In this document: in pieces, positions 47,214 to 58,765 of the stretch
How positions within the stretch are numbered: the first letter of the stretch is position 1
How the letters are laid out: every line of letters begins with the position of its first letter
NCBI GenBank assembly: GCA_004794655.1
Contig: SMMW01000087.1
Location: 1,594,501 to 1,658,500, forward strand
Direction: 5' to 3'
DNA: 64,000 bases
Origin: Marisa cornuarietis
Taxonomy: Eukaryota; Mollusca; Gastropoda; Architaenioglossa; Ampullariidae
Position numbers and translations under genes: made by a program
The notes under the pieces: model-generated
What the model saw: the letters and a program-made list of their open reading frames with translations, nothing else
The model's database searches: none
Told to the model about the DNA's origin: nothing

Positions 47214-47483
47214 CAGGGGCCAGTTGCACAACACATTTCTAATTTTGAACACTTTTAGGCCTTAACTGTATTTAGATAATTAGTTTAAAGTGCACACCAC
47301 AGTTTTAGAATTTTTAAAATGAAAACTGCTTGAAGGAAGATAAAGTTGTTTAAGTCTGACTTTCCGTCCTGTCAGTACAATTTTTCATATGTTTTTCTGC
47401 AATGCATCAAAATGGCTAAGAAGAGATTTTGCTTCTTTAGAACAGTTTTAAGGCTTAGAAACGTGTTGTGCATCTGGCCCCAG
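47214..47483. mobile_element. MITE with about 25-bp terminal inverted repeats
   Basis: The left end CAGGGGCCAGTTGCACAACA (then CATTTCTAA) is the inverted complement, with three or four mismatches, of the right end, which reads on the minus strand CTGGGGCCAGATGCACAACA (then CGTTTCTAA). The element is about 270 bp, has no open frame, and its left half recurs at 21824-21910. A target-site duplication is not clear, so the superfamily is not assigned. Confidence 0.75.
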
Positions 47484-47844
47484 AAATCTAGTAAAAAAAA
47501 TCGCTGTGTTGTTATCCTCCCCTCTACCCGCACTGATATACTGAGTTTTTTAGGAGACCTCTTCGGTCTGACACTGTTTCCAAAAAAAACCCCCAAAAAC
47601 AAAAAACTAGCGGCTCTGCATGACTCCGACCAGTCATTCCTCAGTTTCTCCAGTAACATGGCAAGTCGCTGTCACGCAGGTAGGGACACACTGCAGGTAA
47701 AAAACTTACTCCCTACCCCCTCAAAAAGCTAAAGCCATGATTTGGAGTGTGTGTTTTTTCTTTTTTTTTCTATACAAGCTTTTTAAGGGATGTGTAGTAG
47801 GATAAGTGGGAGAGAAAGAATGCGTCTACCATTTTACTGCGCGC

Positions 47845-47870
47845 TTGGGTTGGGGTGGGGTGGGGTGGAT
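47845..47870. repeat. G-rich (GGGGT)n tract
   Basis: TTGGGTTGGGGTGGGGTGGG on the plus strand: four or more runs of three to four G with one- or two-base loops, able to form a G-quadruplex in vitro. Confidence 0.8.
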
Positions 47871-49219
47871 GCCTAGGACTGACGAAGTAAATCCTAAAGT
47901 AAATCGCTTTGGTCACCAGTCTGACCTTTAGTCCTTGTCTTCTGCGATGCATGAGAATGTGGACTGGGTTCTTTGCCTGCACATACCCAGGCCAACAGGT
48001 GGTGCTTCAACAACATCATCAGGTTAGTCAGTAATAGCAAGAACTCACGTAGACAGAGGACAAGAGGCAAAAAGAACGGTGGGACCGACTTTCCTTGGAG
48101 GGGCATTGGTTCGCGTGAACTTTACGCTGGCGCCGGGTGCAGAGTAATCTGCTACCAAGCAGTAAGCTAGACTAATAATATTTGATCATAAGCATTTAAC
48201 CTATTGAACTGATTGCTATGTACAAGCCTTTTGGTTACTGGCTAGAGTGCTGTGCCCCGACCTCTGGTCAAGGAACCTACTACAGGCTTTGTGAAGACAG
48301 AGACAGGTCTAGCCTGTGGTCAGCATCTGGGAGACTAGTGCTCTTATCCTTATAGAAAAAAAACATTTTTATGAGTAAGGCATAATGTTTTCTAGCAAAA
48401 ATAAACTGAAACCTAGTAATTTATTGTATGCTATATATATATATATCAAAACTTTGTGCAGTTAGTGTTACACATTCCTCACTTTTATTGTCACTAAAGA
48501 TTTGGTGTTGTACTTTCTGTAACGTGTTGCTGTTGATGTTGTGTTTGTTACTTGGTTATGTTGCTATGTTATGCTCTTATGTTATGTTGCTGCTCTATGT
48601 TCCATTACTAGATACGGAAGAAAAGATCAACGAGGCAGATGATAAAAAAGGAGGAGGAGGAAGGTTTGGCCGTGAGTTTCCTACCTGCAACAACTATAAT
48701 GTTTGGGCAGATTTAGTCAAGTCATTCAGACGTTTCGTCAGTTTGCTAAGGTCTTCTGTCCCGTAAATCAGGTCTCATGGTCATTGTCGTCCTAGTGAAA
48801 CAGTGTCTTACCTATTCATCGATCGAGGAACTTTCCTGTGTCTTTTATCAATGATAAATGTTGTTCCATGTGTTGAAAATTCATCCTTCATCTTCCAAGC
48901 ACAATACTCAGATAGGGCTGTATTATCATGTTGTAGGAAATGTTCGGTCCATAATTTTTTTCTTGGAGCGACAAGTACTTGTTACTCGTTGACGGTCCTC
49001 TCTGCTTAGTGACACGCATATCGTGGAAGAATCAGAGTCCTTGGCGGTGGCCAATCAGGAACACACGGAGAGTGACAAGAAGGGCATAGAAGGGTAGGGG
49101 AGACAGAGGGGGAGAAAAAGTGTTCCTTATTAGCGCGACCGCGTGCATGAGTTAAGGAAAGAAAGAGAAAGAGCAGCATAAACATTTTCCTCAATATACG
49201 AGCATGAAAATATTCATGC

Positions 49220-49222
<3 letters not shown>

Positions 49223-49294
<72 letters not shown>
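49223..49294. repeat. (CA)n microsatellite
   Basis: About 36 uninterrupted CA units. Confidence 0.98.
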
Positions 49295-49295
<1 letters not shown>

Positions 49296-52200
49296 CGACT
49301 GACAGAGAGAGAGACCGTTCTGTTTTTTGATTACACTGTCTCTACATCGATGACTATCACTACAGTGTATGCAGTCACTGAATGGCCTTACTACTCGCTC
49401 GGTCGCGGTCACTATACATCGTTTCCTGACTGTAGGCCATGTTCGCCGACTGGCATGCGAACTGTGTGGGTCACATGGACGCTAGACGTGATGTAAGCCG
49501 ACCCCCAGGAGCCTTTTATTAGCTTTCGCATGAATCAAACATCGCAACGAAACGACTTTAAGTTCTCTGCCAATGAATACTGAAAAAACAGCAAATGCTG
49601 ACTATCACATACCAGAGACCCTGAAGGAAAGGACAGTGAACACTCAACTCCCGTCCACAGGTGTATACAAGCTTAACCCATTGACATGCAGCTTCCGGTC
49701 TCTTTGTGGTGTATTCGCGAGTATATCATGGAATGCTTTGATATTGAAGAAATCCTCTTAGAAAATATGCTTTGAGATAGATATATATATATATATATAT
49801 TATATATGAATCATAATGTAAAATATATTTGCTCAAACAGAGCGTTGTATCGTAGTATATGTATTGATTTTAAAGTCGAGAAGATGGTTATGTCAGCAAG
49901 CTCTCGCTCTCTACCTCATTGTCTTTCTGAGTGGTTACAGAAAGCGGTTTATAGCGAGTTTATCGTTTCTTAATGAATTTAATTCAGCATTAATTCAGAC
50001 CAAGGCTCTAAGGAACGTACCTTAAACTCCATTTATTCTGTAACACATTTAAATCCTTGATTTTTTTTAACATGTTGTTTTGAACACATTCACATCGTGC
50101 GGTGTGTTAGCTTATCTTATCAAATTATTTAACATTACAACAGACTTCATAGTATAATAGATCACTTATTATCTTCACACACACATATATATATCTCAAA
50201 ATAATTACGACAGTAACTCTGTGACACACTGTGTAAAGTGAAACCCAATGGCTTAGTCCAGCGCATGCGCGACGCAAGTTATCTATTCCCGTGCTTAAGC
50301 TGCTAGTCCTTCTCTCTTTTTAAAGTCTCTGCACATACAGAGGGAAGAGAGGCAGAAAAAGGGGCTTTGCACATACTCACACGTAAAGGCAAAACACTAT
50401 TTATCTTGATAATCGTGAAATGTGATGTACGACCACGTTAAGAAAAAGTAGGTGACGGAGGGTGTTACGAGTTCCACGTGACCCAGTTAAGTCAAAGAAG
50501 ACGTGAACGAAAGTCAGCGAGACGAGACGGAGAGAGAGAGGAGCAGGCAACGCAAGAAAGAAAAAAGGGGAAAAACGCAATTAAATTTTTTTTTAAATGT
50601 TGTTTGTGGAAAATTCTTTACTGGGAAAAACAGGTATAAACAGATAAGCATTTAGTGGACCAGGTGCGAAAAAAATCCTCATGACAAATGAGCATTAGGA
50701 AACAAAGCCGGTCCGGCTAGTTAGCTCTCTTGAAGGGTTTCTCGTCGAACCGCTATGCCCATGAAAACAGTTGAAGACCTCCAGGACAAGTCCTTATACA
50801 TGCATACACAGACACATCCTTTCATGCTCTTCTCAACTCTTCGTGACAGGTGCTTTAAGTTTGTCTTAGGGAAGTCCACGTGGAATACAGGAGAAACCAG
50901 AACAAATACAGACAGCATGACGACCGTTGCGTAATCAACGACACGCGAAGTTCACGTGCTGACAGGACGCTGCAGATCAGGCAGTACACGGAATAAAGTT
51001 TGTCCGGCTGCTATACATACACTTTGCTAAGAAAATTACTTCTTCCCCAATGTTTTTCTCGGTTAAGCCTTGTAGATATGAATATTGCACTACAATACAC
51101 TTTATTCGTCCTTCATTTATTTGTTTGCTGTCTCCTCGTATCAGCTTTACTTGTCCGTCGCCAACAGTTTTCTCGGAAGGTTCTAACAGTAAAATGATTT
51201 ATTCGATCTTATAAATTCCACAGAAATCGTCCAACTAAACTTGAAAGTACTCAGTCTTTGTTTCGTGTAGCCTGTGAATTGAATTGAAGAGCAGAGCCGA
51301 CCTTCCATTGTGGCCTGACTGCTATTTTTTAATCAGAACTTTCCCATGGCCTTTACTTGCGAGGGCTAAGACGGCGTCTGCAGTTCTTCGTGTCCCCTTG
51401 TTAAATGATCATGATGGCGTCGTAAAAGCCTGCGGACGGTGGGTGCGAAAGTTTACAAAATTGTCTCTCTCGAGGCCGGCCAACCCACATACTCAAAAGT
51501 TAGTCTCTCCCACTGAGACTTTAATGTATTGCCCTCAACATGCCATACATTACCGACGGCAGACGTTGATTATAAGGCAGAACTGGTTTGTTTTGTTAAA
51601 AAAAATCCGAACAAGGCTAGAGAAAGTTTGGCACTCTAATGCAAGCAATAAAGAAATTGTTAAAGAGACTTAAAGAGGATTGAAAACTAAAATGTCGCCT
51701 AGCGTGTCATCTGCCACAAGACCTTACATCACAATAGCCGGAAGACATTAACCTGGTAGCCGTCTAATCACCATTACAACAGTCACTGGTGAATGAGCGA
51801 AGCTGTTCAAGACTACGACTTTCTATTTCAAGCAGCCCTGTGCAAACAGCGGGTGGAAAAGATTAATGAGAAATTATACAGAAGAGAGAAACCGGAGTAA
51901 ACAACGACAGACTTGTCTCAAAATTACCAGAGGTCGATGACCACCCGTGGTATCTTGGGAACTGACGAAGTGTTTCATCAAGGCTTTAAAAATGACAGAG
52001 TTCTTCTGTTTCCTCTTCCTTCACATCTTGGAGAGAGAGAGAGAGTGAGAAAAAAAAGAAACAATTTATGAAAGGAATGTGAATGAAATGATGCAATATT
52101 AAATTTCAATTTCAGCTGCCGTACATACCCAAGACTCCTAAGCCGTGTGATGAACTTCTCCGCAGTCCTCAAAATAATAAAGGGGTGTGTACTAGAGCAA

Positions 52201-55200
52201 GGTCAAGGGGCATCAAAATAGGTGAGGAAGATCCTAATAAATTCACGCAAGAGCATAAATTCTAACCATACTCCCACCTTTCTCGTGCTCTGACACGTGG
52301 TCAGCTGAGTACACCAACTTTTCGGCATTCGATATACTGCCGACTGTCTGAAGTCTGGAAAACAAGCGACTTGTCCTTCTAGTGTATATGCCACTTGTGT
52401 GATATAAATCACATCGACACCACAGCTGGGCTGGCACGGCACTGCACAGTAAAATCAAGGGGAGCGATTGGTACAAAGGACGGATCTTGGGGGTTGGGAT
52501 GGGCTGTGAATGAGAACACTTGAGCGCCATTGTTTTTATGCCAATTGTTCCAAACTGTCTGACAGACCTGTTGTGATTTTTAACTTCTTTATTCGGTTTT
52601 CTCGGTATTTTTCATGTAGGGATTCAAGGCATGGGCATTATTTTTAAGAGAAATATTTAGTTTCTTTCGTTTTCGTGCATGTCACCATAACATAAACAGC
52701 GAAATGCAAGGAGGCTTGGCGGAGGGTTTTTATTAGAGGGGTAGAGTCACAGCAGTCGGTAGAGATATGAAATGTGAATATGCTAAAAAATGTGAATTGT
52801 TTGTTGTTGTTTTTTTGGCTCCATATACATTTGAGGTCATGGTGTGCATTGAAATGTATGACTATTGAAAGTATATGACTTTTTGAACTATCCAGAGTAC
52901 AAGTATTTAACATTTCTTCTAGTCAACATCTTCTCATCTTCCGCTGAGTACGCATGTGTGATTATGAGATTAAACTTCTTTTAGAAGATCGTCAGTACAA
53001 CATGAGGATCACACAGAAGGTCAGGCATCGTTGAGGTTCTCACCTATAAATTTAATCTTAGCCATTTAATTCCTAAAGAGCCGTAAATTGAAAATCGAGT
53101 TTTTCTTATATATCTTATATTCACTGACAAGGTTTAAAATATGCCGTTGACTTCCAGTTAACATAATGTCATTGACGAAACGCCACAATTAGTGTGATGA
53201 TATTAATATGTCTAACACACGTTCATGATGATCAGTAGACGAATAAAATTCGTAAGAGCGCTTTAGAAAATCGTTATTAGGTAAAGTATAAAAGATATAA
53301 GCGTACAGAGCGCGAGTATATTCTACGACAGAGAGCATTTAAGCACAAACAGCTAATTGTGTAGCAGTAGGTTGTTGCACTCAGAGTTAGGTAAAAGAAT
53401 ATGACCAATTATGGTGAAGATCCCGATGAACTCTTCGGTGAACATAAATTTACTCACAGTGCTGTCCCCTCCTTAAGTAAGACATTTTGCCGATTCTTTT
53501 GATATGTGGTTGTCTGTCTTTTATCATTTTTGTCCTCTTCAAAACGATTCTGGCAAACATCACACCCGAGATTTTGATTTACGAGTGTCATTGCCGTTTA
53601 CCGCAAGCTGTTTCAGTAATATATCAGCATTATCTTCACTTGGAACTGTCAAACTAAGAACGGGAATGGCCATCGCTGGAAACAAGTAGTTCAGAAAAAA
53701 TATATTGTTCGAAACTGTCTCCTGCTCGATTGTTTTCTCGTGCGCCGGCTCAGAATGTTGTGAACCACTTGACCTTTCACCTCATCGTGGATTAATGCGA
53801 TTTACTCTTGTAACCTTCATGCTTTGGAAAAGTGCATTAACACTTTTACTTTCGACTGATCCAAGCTATTCTAAACGTCACCTGCAACAGCCAGAGCTGA
53901 GAGACTTTCTTGTTCTACATTCAATTATGTGTATGATCATCGTGGTCACATTAAGATCTTTAAGTATTTAATGATAATAGCGATTTTTTTCTAATTCAAT
54001 TTTTGCTCCCACAGATCCGAGAGACGATTTTCTTCATGAATAACGCGGGGCAAAAAAGGTCTAAACTATGAAAGGAATAAATTGTAAACAAACAGGAAGA
54101 ACAAAATCTTGTTGCTCAAATACTGATGTGTTAAGGTCGTTGTCACAGTGAAGCGTCTAACGACTGAAACTAACGACCACAGGGTAGTAATAAATTAAAA
54201 TCTCAAAAGCAAGATAGATGAGCAGTAATCGGGTAATCGTAGCTTCGTAGAAATATTATATATTATAGCCCGCCAATGTTCTTCATAGTTTTGATTAGAG
54301 ATATGTACAGTAAGGCTTAGCCCCATGATCAGGCTGGTGGTTGAGAGTGGTGGGAAATTTGGAGGGAAACAACAGCTGAAAGGTTCTTCAATGTGACCTT
54401 TGTCGAGTGGTGGTGTATGATGTTCGTCAGCCACTTCTTCCTTTGTCTACATCAGCGTCTCTCCATGAAGGGTAACATAGTCGTCTTTGATGTCACCAAA
54501 AGGTGTTCTATGAGGCTTTCCAGAGAGACGACTGTGTTCCACAACCAGTCGTTGGTCGTAGGTAATTCGTTACACTTTGCAGAGACATTTAGTTTCAAAT
54601 GCCTAACTTAGATTCTATCTTTCAAACATATTTTCAGTTTCGTAAACTTCTGTGGCAGCAATAATTTGTACATCCTTTACTGTGTAGCGAAACTGATGAA
54701 GCTACTGATGAAGTTACTGCAATACATCCGGTTCATCCTGACCACTGCAGCTGTTGCCAACATTCAGATGCAAATTTTTTTTTAGTGTATCTCCAGCATT
54801 TTTGACATTTTTGTAAAGGTACCAGATCTGGTGACTCAGATTATAATCAATGCTTTGGTTTTTAGTATTCACCATTACACTCCACTAGTCTGTGTTAATC
54901 TGTGTGAAGAAGTCGGGATCTTCAAGATAATCACGACATGAACATCGTCTGCAAAGCGAATGCTGCAGAATGGTCTTCCAAAACCTGTGGTGGTCAAAGA
55001 TGGTTTCCATTACGATCGACTTCAAGCATATGTTGGACAGTACAGGCAAGGGCAATCATCCCTGACAGACGTCCACCTTTGTCTGAATGATCTCCCTTTC
55101 TTGACAGTCGCGTTGCTCGCGCTGTGCTGCTTGACCAGCAGCAGGCTAGGTTGTAGTCGCACCTGACTTGTCACAGCCTGACATGCCATACTCTGGCAAT

Positions 55201-55439
55201 GTCTTATTAAAATCAACAAATTTGTGAAAAATATCGTTCTTCTTATGGGCTAGTTATATGTAAAATGATAAACGAAACAGTCGCATTGTTGAGTGCCTAT
55301 TCCCCGGACTTAAACAACCAAGCAACACTTCTATCTTTATTTTTTTACTTTCCTGTTCTTGTATTTATTTTATTTTTCTGGTTTTTGCTGCGCAATGAGC
55401 ATTCTTCTGAATGGATACCTGCGCATTACAAATGGACAT

Positions 55440-55440
<1 letters not shown>

Positions 55441-55503
<63 letters not shown>
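55441..55503. repeat. (CAT)n microsatellite
   Basis: About 21 perfect ATC/CAT units. The poly-His frame across it is an artefact. Confidence 0.97.
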
Positions 55504-55773
55504 TTTTTGATGGTCTTTTAAAAAAAAGCAAAATTAATATCAAGCATTTAAAATACTGATCTGCAGCATGGAACATATATATTCAAAACTGAAAAAGAGC
55601 TACACTCATTTTCCTAACTGCATATATCCTTGTGCTTTGTGGCCTAAAATAATGAGGAAAAAAATAGCAGAAAAAAACACCTAAAGTAAGAAACCACGCG
55701 AGTCAAGGGAGGCTACACTGCACTTATCAACATACATCACATTCTCTCCCTTGCCACATCACACTCGACATAT

Positions 55774-56520
55774 TAATAATAATAAATGAAGATTTTTATA
55801 GCACATATTCACACTCATAGAGAGCATGCTATTAGCGCTTTAAACGGGGAAGAGACATGGACTAAATGGATAGAACACGAGGGACGGAAGAATAAATGAC
55901 TACTGACGACAAACAGAAAATAAAATTAGAAAACACAACAAGGCACCAAGTAACAGGAACAGACAATATAGTGATTCTGCAGAGAAAGATGGTAGACAAG
56001 TAGCAAGAGCGGAAGGGGGAGGGTATGAAGGATGAGCATTGTGTGGACTGTGTTAGGAGTAATGCTCAAGGTTGATGTCTTCTTCTGTAGCACAAGAGGG
56101 CTTCCGTTTTATCATCGTTTAGTTTAAGCTTGTTTTTTTACCATGCAGCCCTTGGCATCACTAATACAAGCTTCTAGAGAGCCAATAGCAGAGTGAGACA
56201 GCCGGTGGAGTGGAACAGTAAAGCTGCGTGTCGTCAGCATAGAATTGATATGAAACCTGGTGAGACTGGATGCACGATGAAAGTGGTTTAGTATACAGGA
56301 TAAACAGAACTGCGCCAAGTACTGAGCCTTGGGGAACACCACACAAGAGTGGAGCAGGGTGAGATGTTTGACCATCAACTAACACAGTCTGGGTCCTATC
56401 AGTGAGATAGGAGTTGAACCATGAGAGGGCAGGTCCAGAAATTCCGTAGAGGATGTGGAGTCTATGAAGGAGCAGAGACTTTGAATATGTCACTTTGAGA
56501 CTTTTCACGAACAGGACAAG
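55774..56520 (-). mobile_element. CR1/L2-like LINE fragment with broken reverse transcriptase (family L, copy 3)
   Basis: On the minus strand, from about 56508, come RT motifs in order: ALSWFNSYLTDRTQ, then LLCGVPQGSVLG and FYADDTQLYC (the catalytic Tyr-Ala-Asp-Asp box). After a frameshift come AIGSLEACISDAK, and after a second shift at an A-run NKLKLNDDKTEALL. This order is that of the RT palm in CR1, L2 and Jockey-type LINEs. The rest of the palm, thumb and C-terminal region is missing: coding sequence joins directly, near 56065, the 3' segment shared with the other two family L copies, ending in an AAT-repeat tail at about 55774-55790. Two frameshifts and an internal deletion make it non-functional. 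Confidence 0.85.
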
Positions 56521-57584
56521 AAATTGTGAATTTGGGTCCGACTGGTTTGATACATCTTGGTGACGATGTGAATTTATTTGACAAAGTTTAACGGGATAGT
56601 CATAAACAACAAATATAAAAAATAATCACATATTCAGCACGACTGTTCAAAATACTGGTAAAGAAAGCTGCTCAGATCGAAAACTCCTGCCGTGTCTTAA
56701 CAATGGGGCGCCTTATGATGATGATGACGAGGAGGACAAAATTTGAAAAAATAAAAAAGAGCTTCAATCTGTACTTGTTATATTGCTCAAAGGTTGGACA
56801 TGAGTTACATCCATGAACAGCAATAAATATAATCGCCTACTTTTCTTACACTGTAAAACAGAATAATCAAACATTCTGTATTCGGTAATGGCATGCGACG
56901 CTTGAAGTTTCTATTTTTTAATTTACTAATTTATTTAAAACAAGTGTCAAGACATCATAAGAGGACCATCTGTCACAAATAACAAGAAACAGTTTATCTT
57001 AAATCGATGTCAAAAGCATGCCGATGAAACCAACCACTCTGACACTTGGTCAGTCAATAAATTCCTCTGTAAATTGTCCTGGTGTCCAACGAGTTGTTCA
57101 GTCAATGCATCCATGATCCATCCATTCACCCATCTATATTACTATCTTTACTTACATTCCCTCCTTCCATCCCCCTTTTTATGTGTAGCTTATAGCATAT
57201 CAAGTAAGAAAATCAACAAACGCAACAACAACAGCAAGCATCAAACATAATTCACATCACAACTATTATCTGGATGATGACAAAAATATGAATGGTGCTG
57301 GTGGTGCTAAGTGCGTGTCTATAATGAAATGGCGCTAGAGATCATAAGAAAAGAGGGGTTACCCTCACAGGCCTTCAAGAAAGTCTAAAATCATATTTTG
57401 TCTATCTCTTTATAATTAATGAATACATTTTGACTTCACTAGTTGTCTACCGTACATCAATATGTTCTTTATCGCTAGAGAAATCAGGTTTTTCACGAAC
57501 AATTGTTCACTGAGGTGCTTAGTTTGGGCCATTTTAATTATTTTAATTTTATCTATTCACAATTTCTAAATTTCTGGCTATTTG

Positions 57585-57590
57585 TTTATT
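57585..57590 (-). terminator. Poly(A) signal AATAAA of the Sushi gene
   Basis: Minus-strand AATAAA, 86 nt beyond the TAG that ends the proposed last exon. Its position fits a short 3' UTR and supports that exon. Confidence 0.5.
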
Positions 57591-57675
57591 AATGAATATA
57601 AATACCTCAGGATATTCAAGTGCCCCTGGGCGAAGTCAGAGACGCAGAATATAAAGAACCCTGCGCAGTAGTTTC

Positions 57676-57707
57676 CTAGGAAATCTTGCCATCCATCTCT
57701 TTCCATT
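57676..57707 (-). CDS. Proposed terminal exon of the Sushi gene
   Basis: After the acceptor TGTGCCCTCACAG, the minus strand continues the phase 1 codon and reads EWKEMDGKIS-stop (TAG at 57678-57676), so the tail after the last Cys would be ten residues. The phase matches the exon at 58143-58015, and a poly(A) signal follows. Too short to recognise on its own. Confidence 0.4.
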
Positions 57708-58014
57708 CTGTGAGGGCACATGACATAGAAGAATCGAAAAACTAAAGATCAAATTAAAACAATAATTATGTATATAAATGCCTTATTTCCTTTGTTACTG
57801 TTCACAGTTGATGCAGATGACTTTTGAAAATAATATTATCATAAACAGCTTTACTATATGTTGGGCTCAGCGCCCTTTTGCATTTCATAATTGCAATTAC
57901 TCTGAGTTCGTTGTCGTTACCACGAATAGTCTCCATAGAGAGATACATGTACACAAATAAAAGGTCTAGTTCTAACTCGTAAAAAATAAGATTGAAATGC
58001 TTGATAATACTCAC

Positions 58015-58143
58015 CACAGATGGGGTATCCATACAGCTGTCCTCGTCGCTGACGTGTCTTATGCGACAAATGGAACATCTGGACGGTATCCTCGTGGTGG
58101 TTGATTGTGATCACGGTAAAATGGAGAGGGGTAGCAAAAACAC
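58015..58143 (-). CDS. Proposed penultimate exon of the Sushi gene, non-Sushi
   Basis: A 129-nt phase 1-1 segment with acceptor TTTTGCATCAG and strong donor TGTG|gtgagta. It reads RVFATPLHFTVITINHHEDT, then VQMFHLSHKTRQRRGQLYGY and PIC. It has neither the four-Cys pattern of a Sushi domain nor a membrane span; a dibasic TRQRRGQ could be a processing site. Phase agreement with the Sushi exon before it and the proposed last exon after it is the main support. Family not recognised. Confidence 0.45.
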
Positions 58144-58421
58144 CTGATGCAAAATTTTTCTTCTGCTAGAGAAACCTCATAGCAGTGGTACGGATCCGAG
58201 GGTTCCTGAGGCCACGGGACTTACGGTAACCGACGGTCATTTTAGCTACTTCATCGAAATGCTCTCATTTTAGGTCATTCTTATCCCTTACTACTCATAG
58301 AGAGAAATAAAACTAATACCCTTATCTTATTATAACTATTGGTTTTGATCAAACAGATTCATTGACCTTCACCTGGTGAAGACCGATGAAGTTTTGATCA
58401 CCAACTGTGATGTTGTCTTAC

Positions 58422-58684
58422 GAAAGCAGAATTCCGGCGATGGTGACCATGAGCCGTCAGGTTGGCAAGCAACCTCCATGAATTTGTTCCCGTTCTTGAA
58501 GATCCACCCGTCTTTACACTGAATGGTGACAGTAGCAGGGTACATCGGGTGCGAGTTGCTGGAGATTGCATTAGTAGCACCGTACAGCGGAGAACATTGC
58601 TTTCCTACACAACAGACGAGCATCTGTTTACTGAGTAATAAATAATGTGTGTGTGTTTGTTTAGTTTGCCTTTATGCATGCATA

Positions 58685-58765
<81 letters not shown>

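Larger units (their letters stand above)
42878..57584. other. Region without a convincing gene between the aquaporin and the Sushi gene
   Basis: No exon can be supported. If the aquaporin has a further 5' exon, it and the promoter should be here on the minus strand; I could not find it. Contents: G-rich and purine-rich DNA at 42940-43180, the GTGA array, a degenerate tandem repeat of GCAACA-GAATAACA type at about 44840-45120, a short ORF at 45874-46122, a MITE (47214-47483), CA/GT arrays, a (TA)n run near 49782-49803, and a LINE copy (55774-56520). Confidence 0.55.

Noticed and set aside
49006..49412. Val-Cys or Thr-His repeat frames over CA/GT arrays here and at 26511, 58605 and 63554
   Set aside because: Translations of dinucleotide microsatellites, not proteins.
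51078..51197. 39-residue hydrophobic ORF (MNIALQYTLFVLHLF)
   Set aside because: Looks like a signal peptide but stops at once and has no convincing donor.
55359..55559. Frame with a poly-His run
   Set aside because: Translation of the (CAT)n microsatellite.
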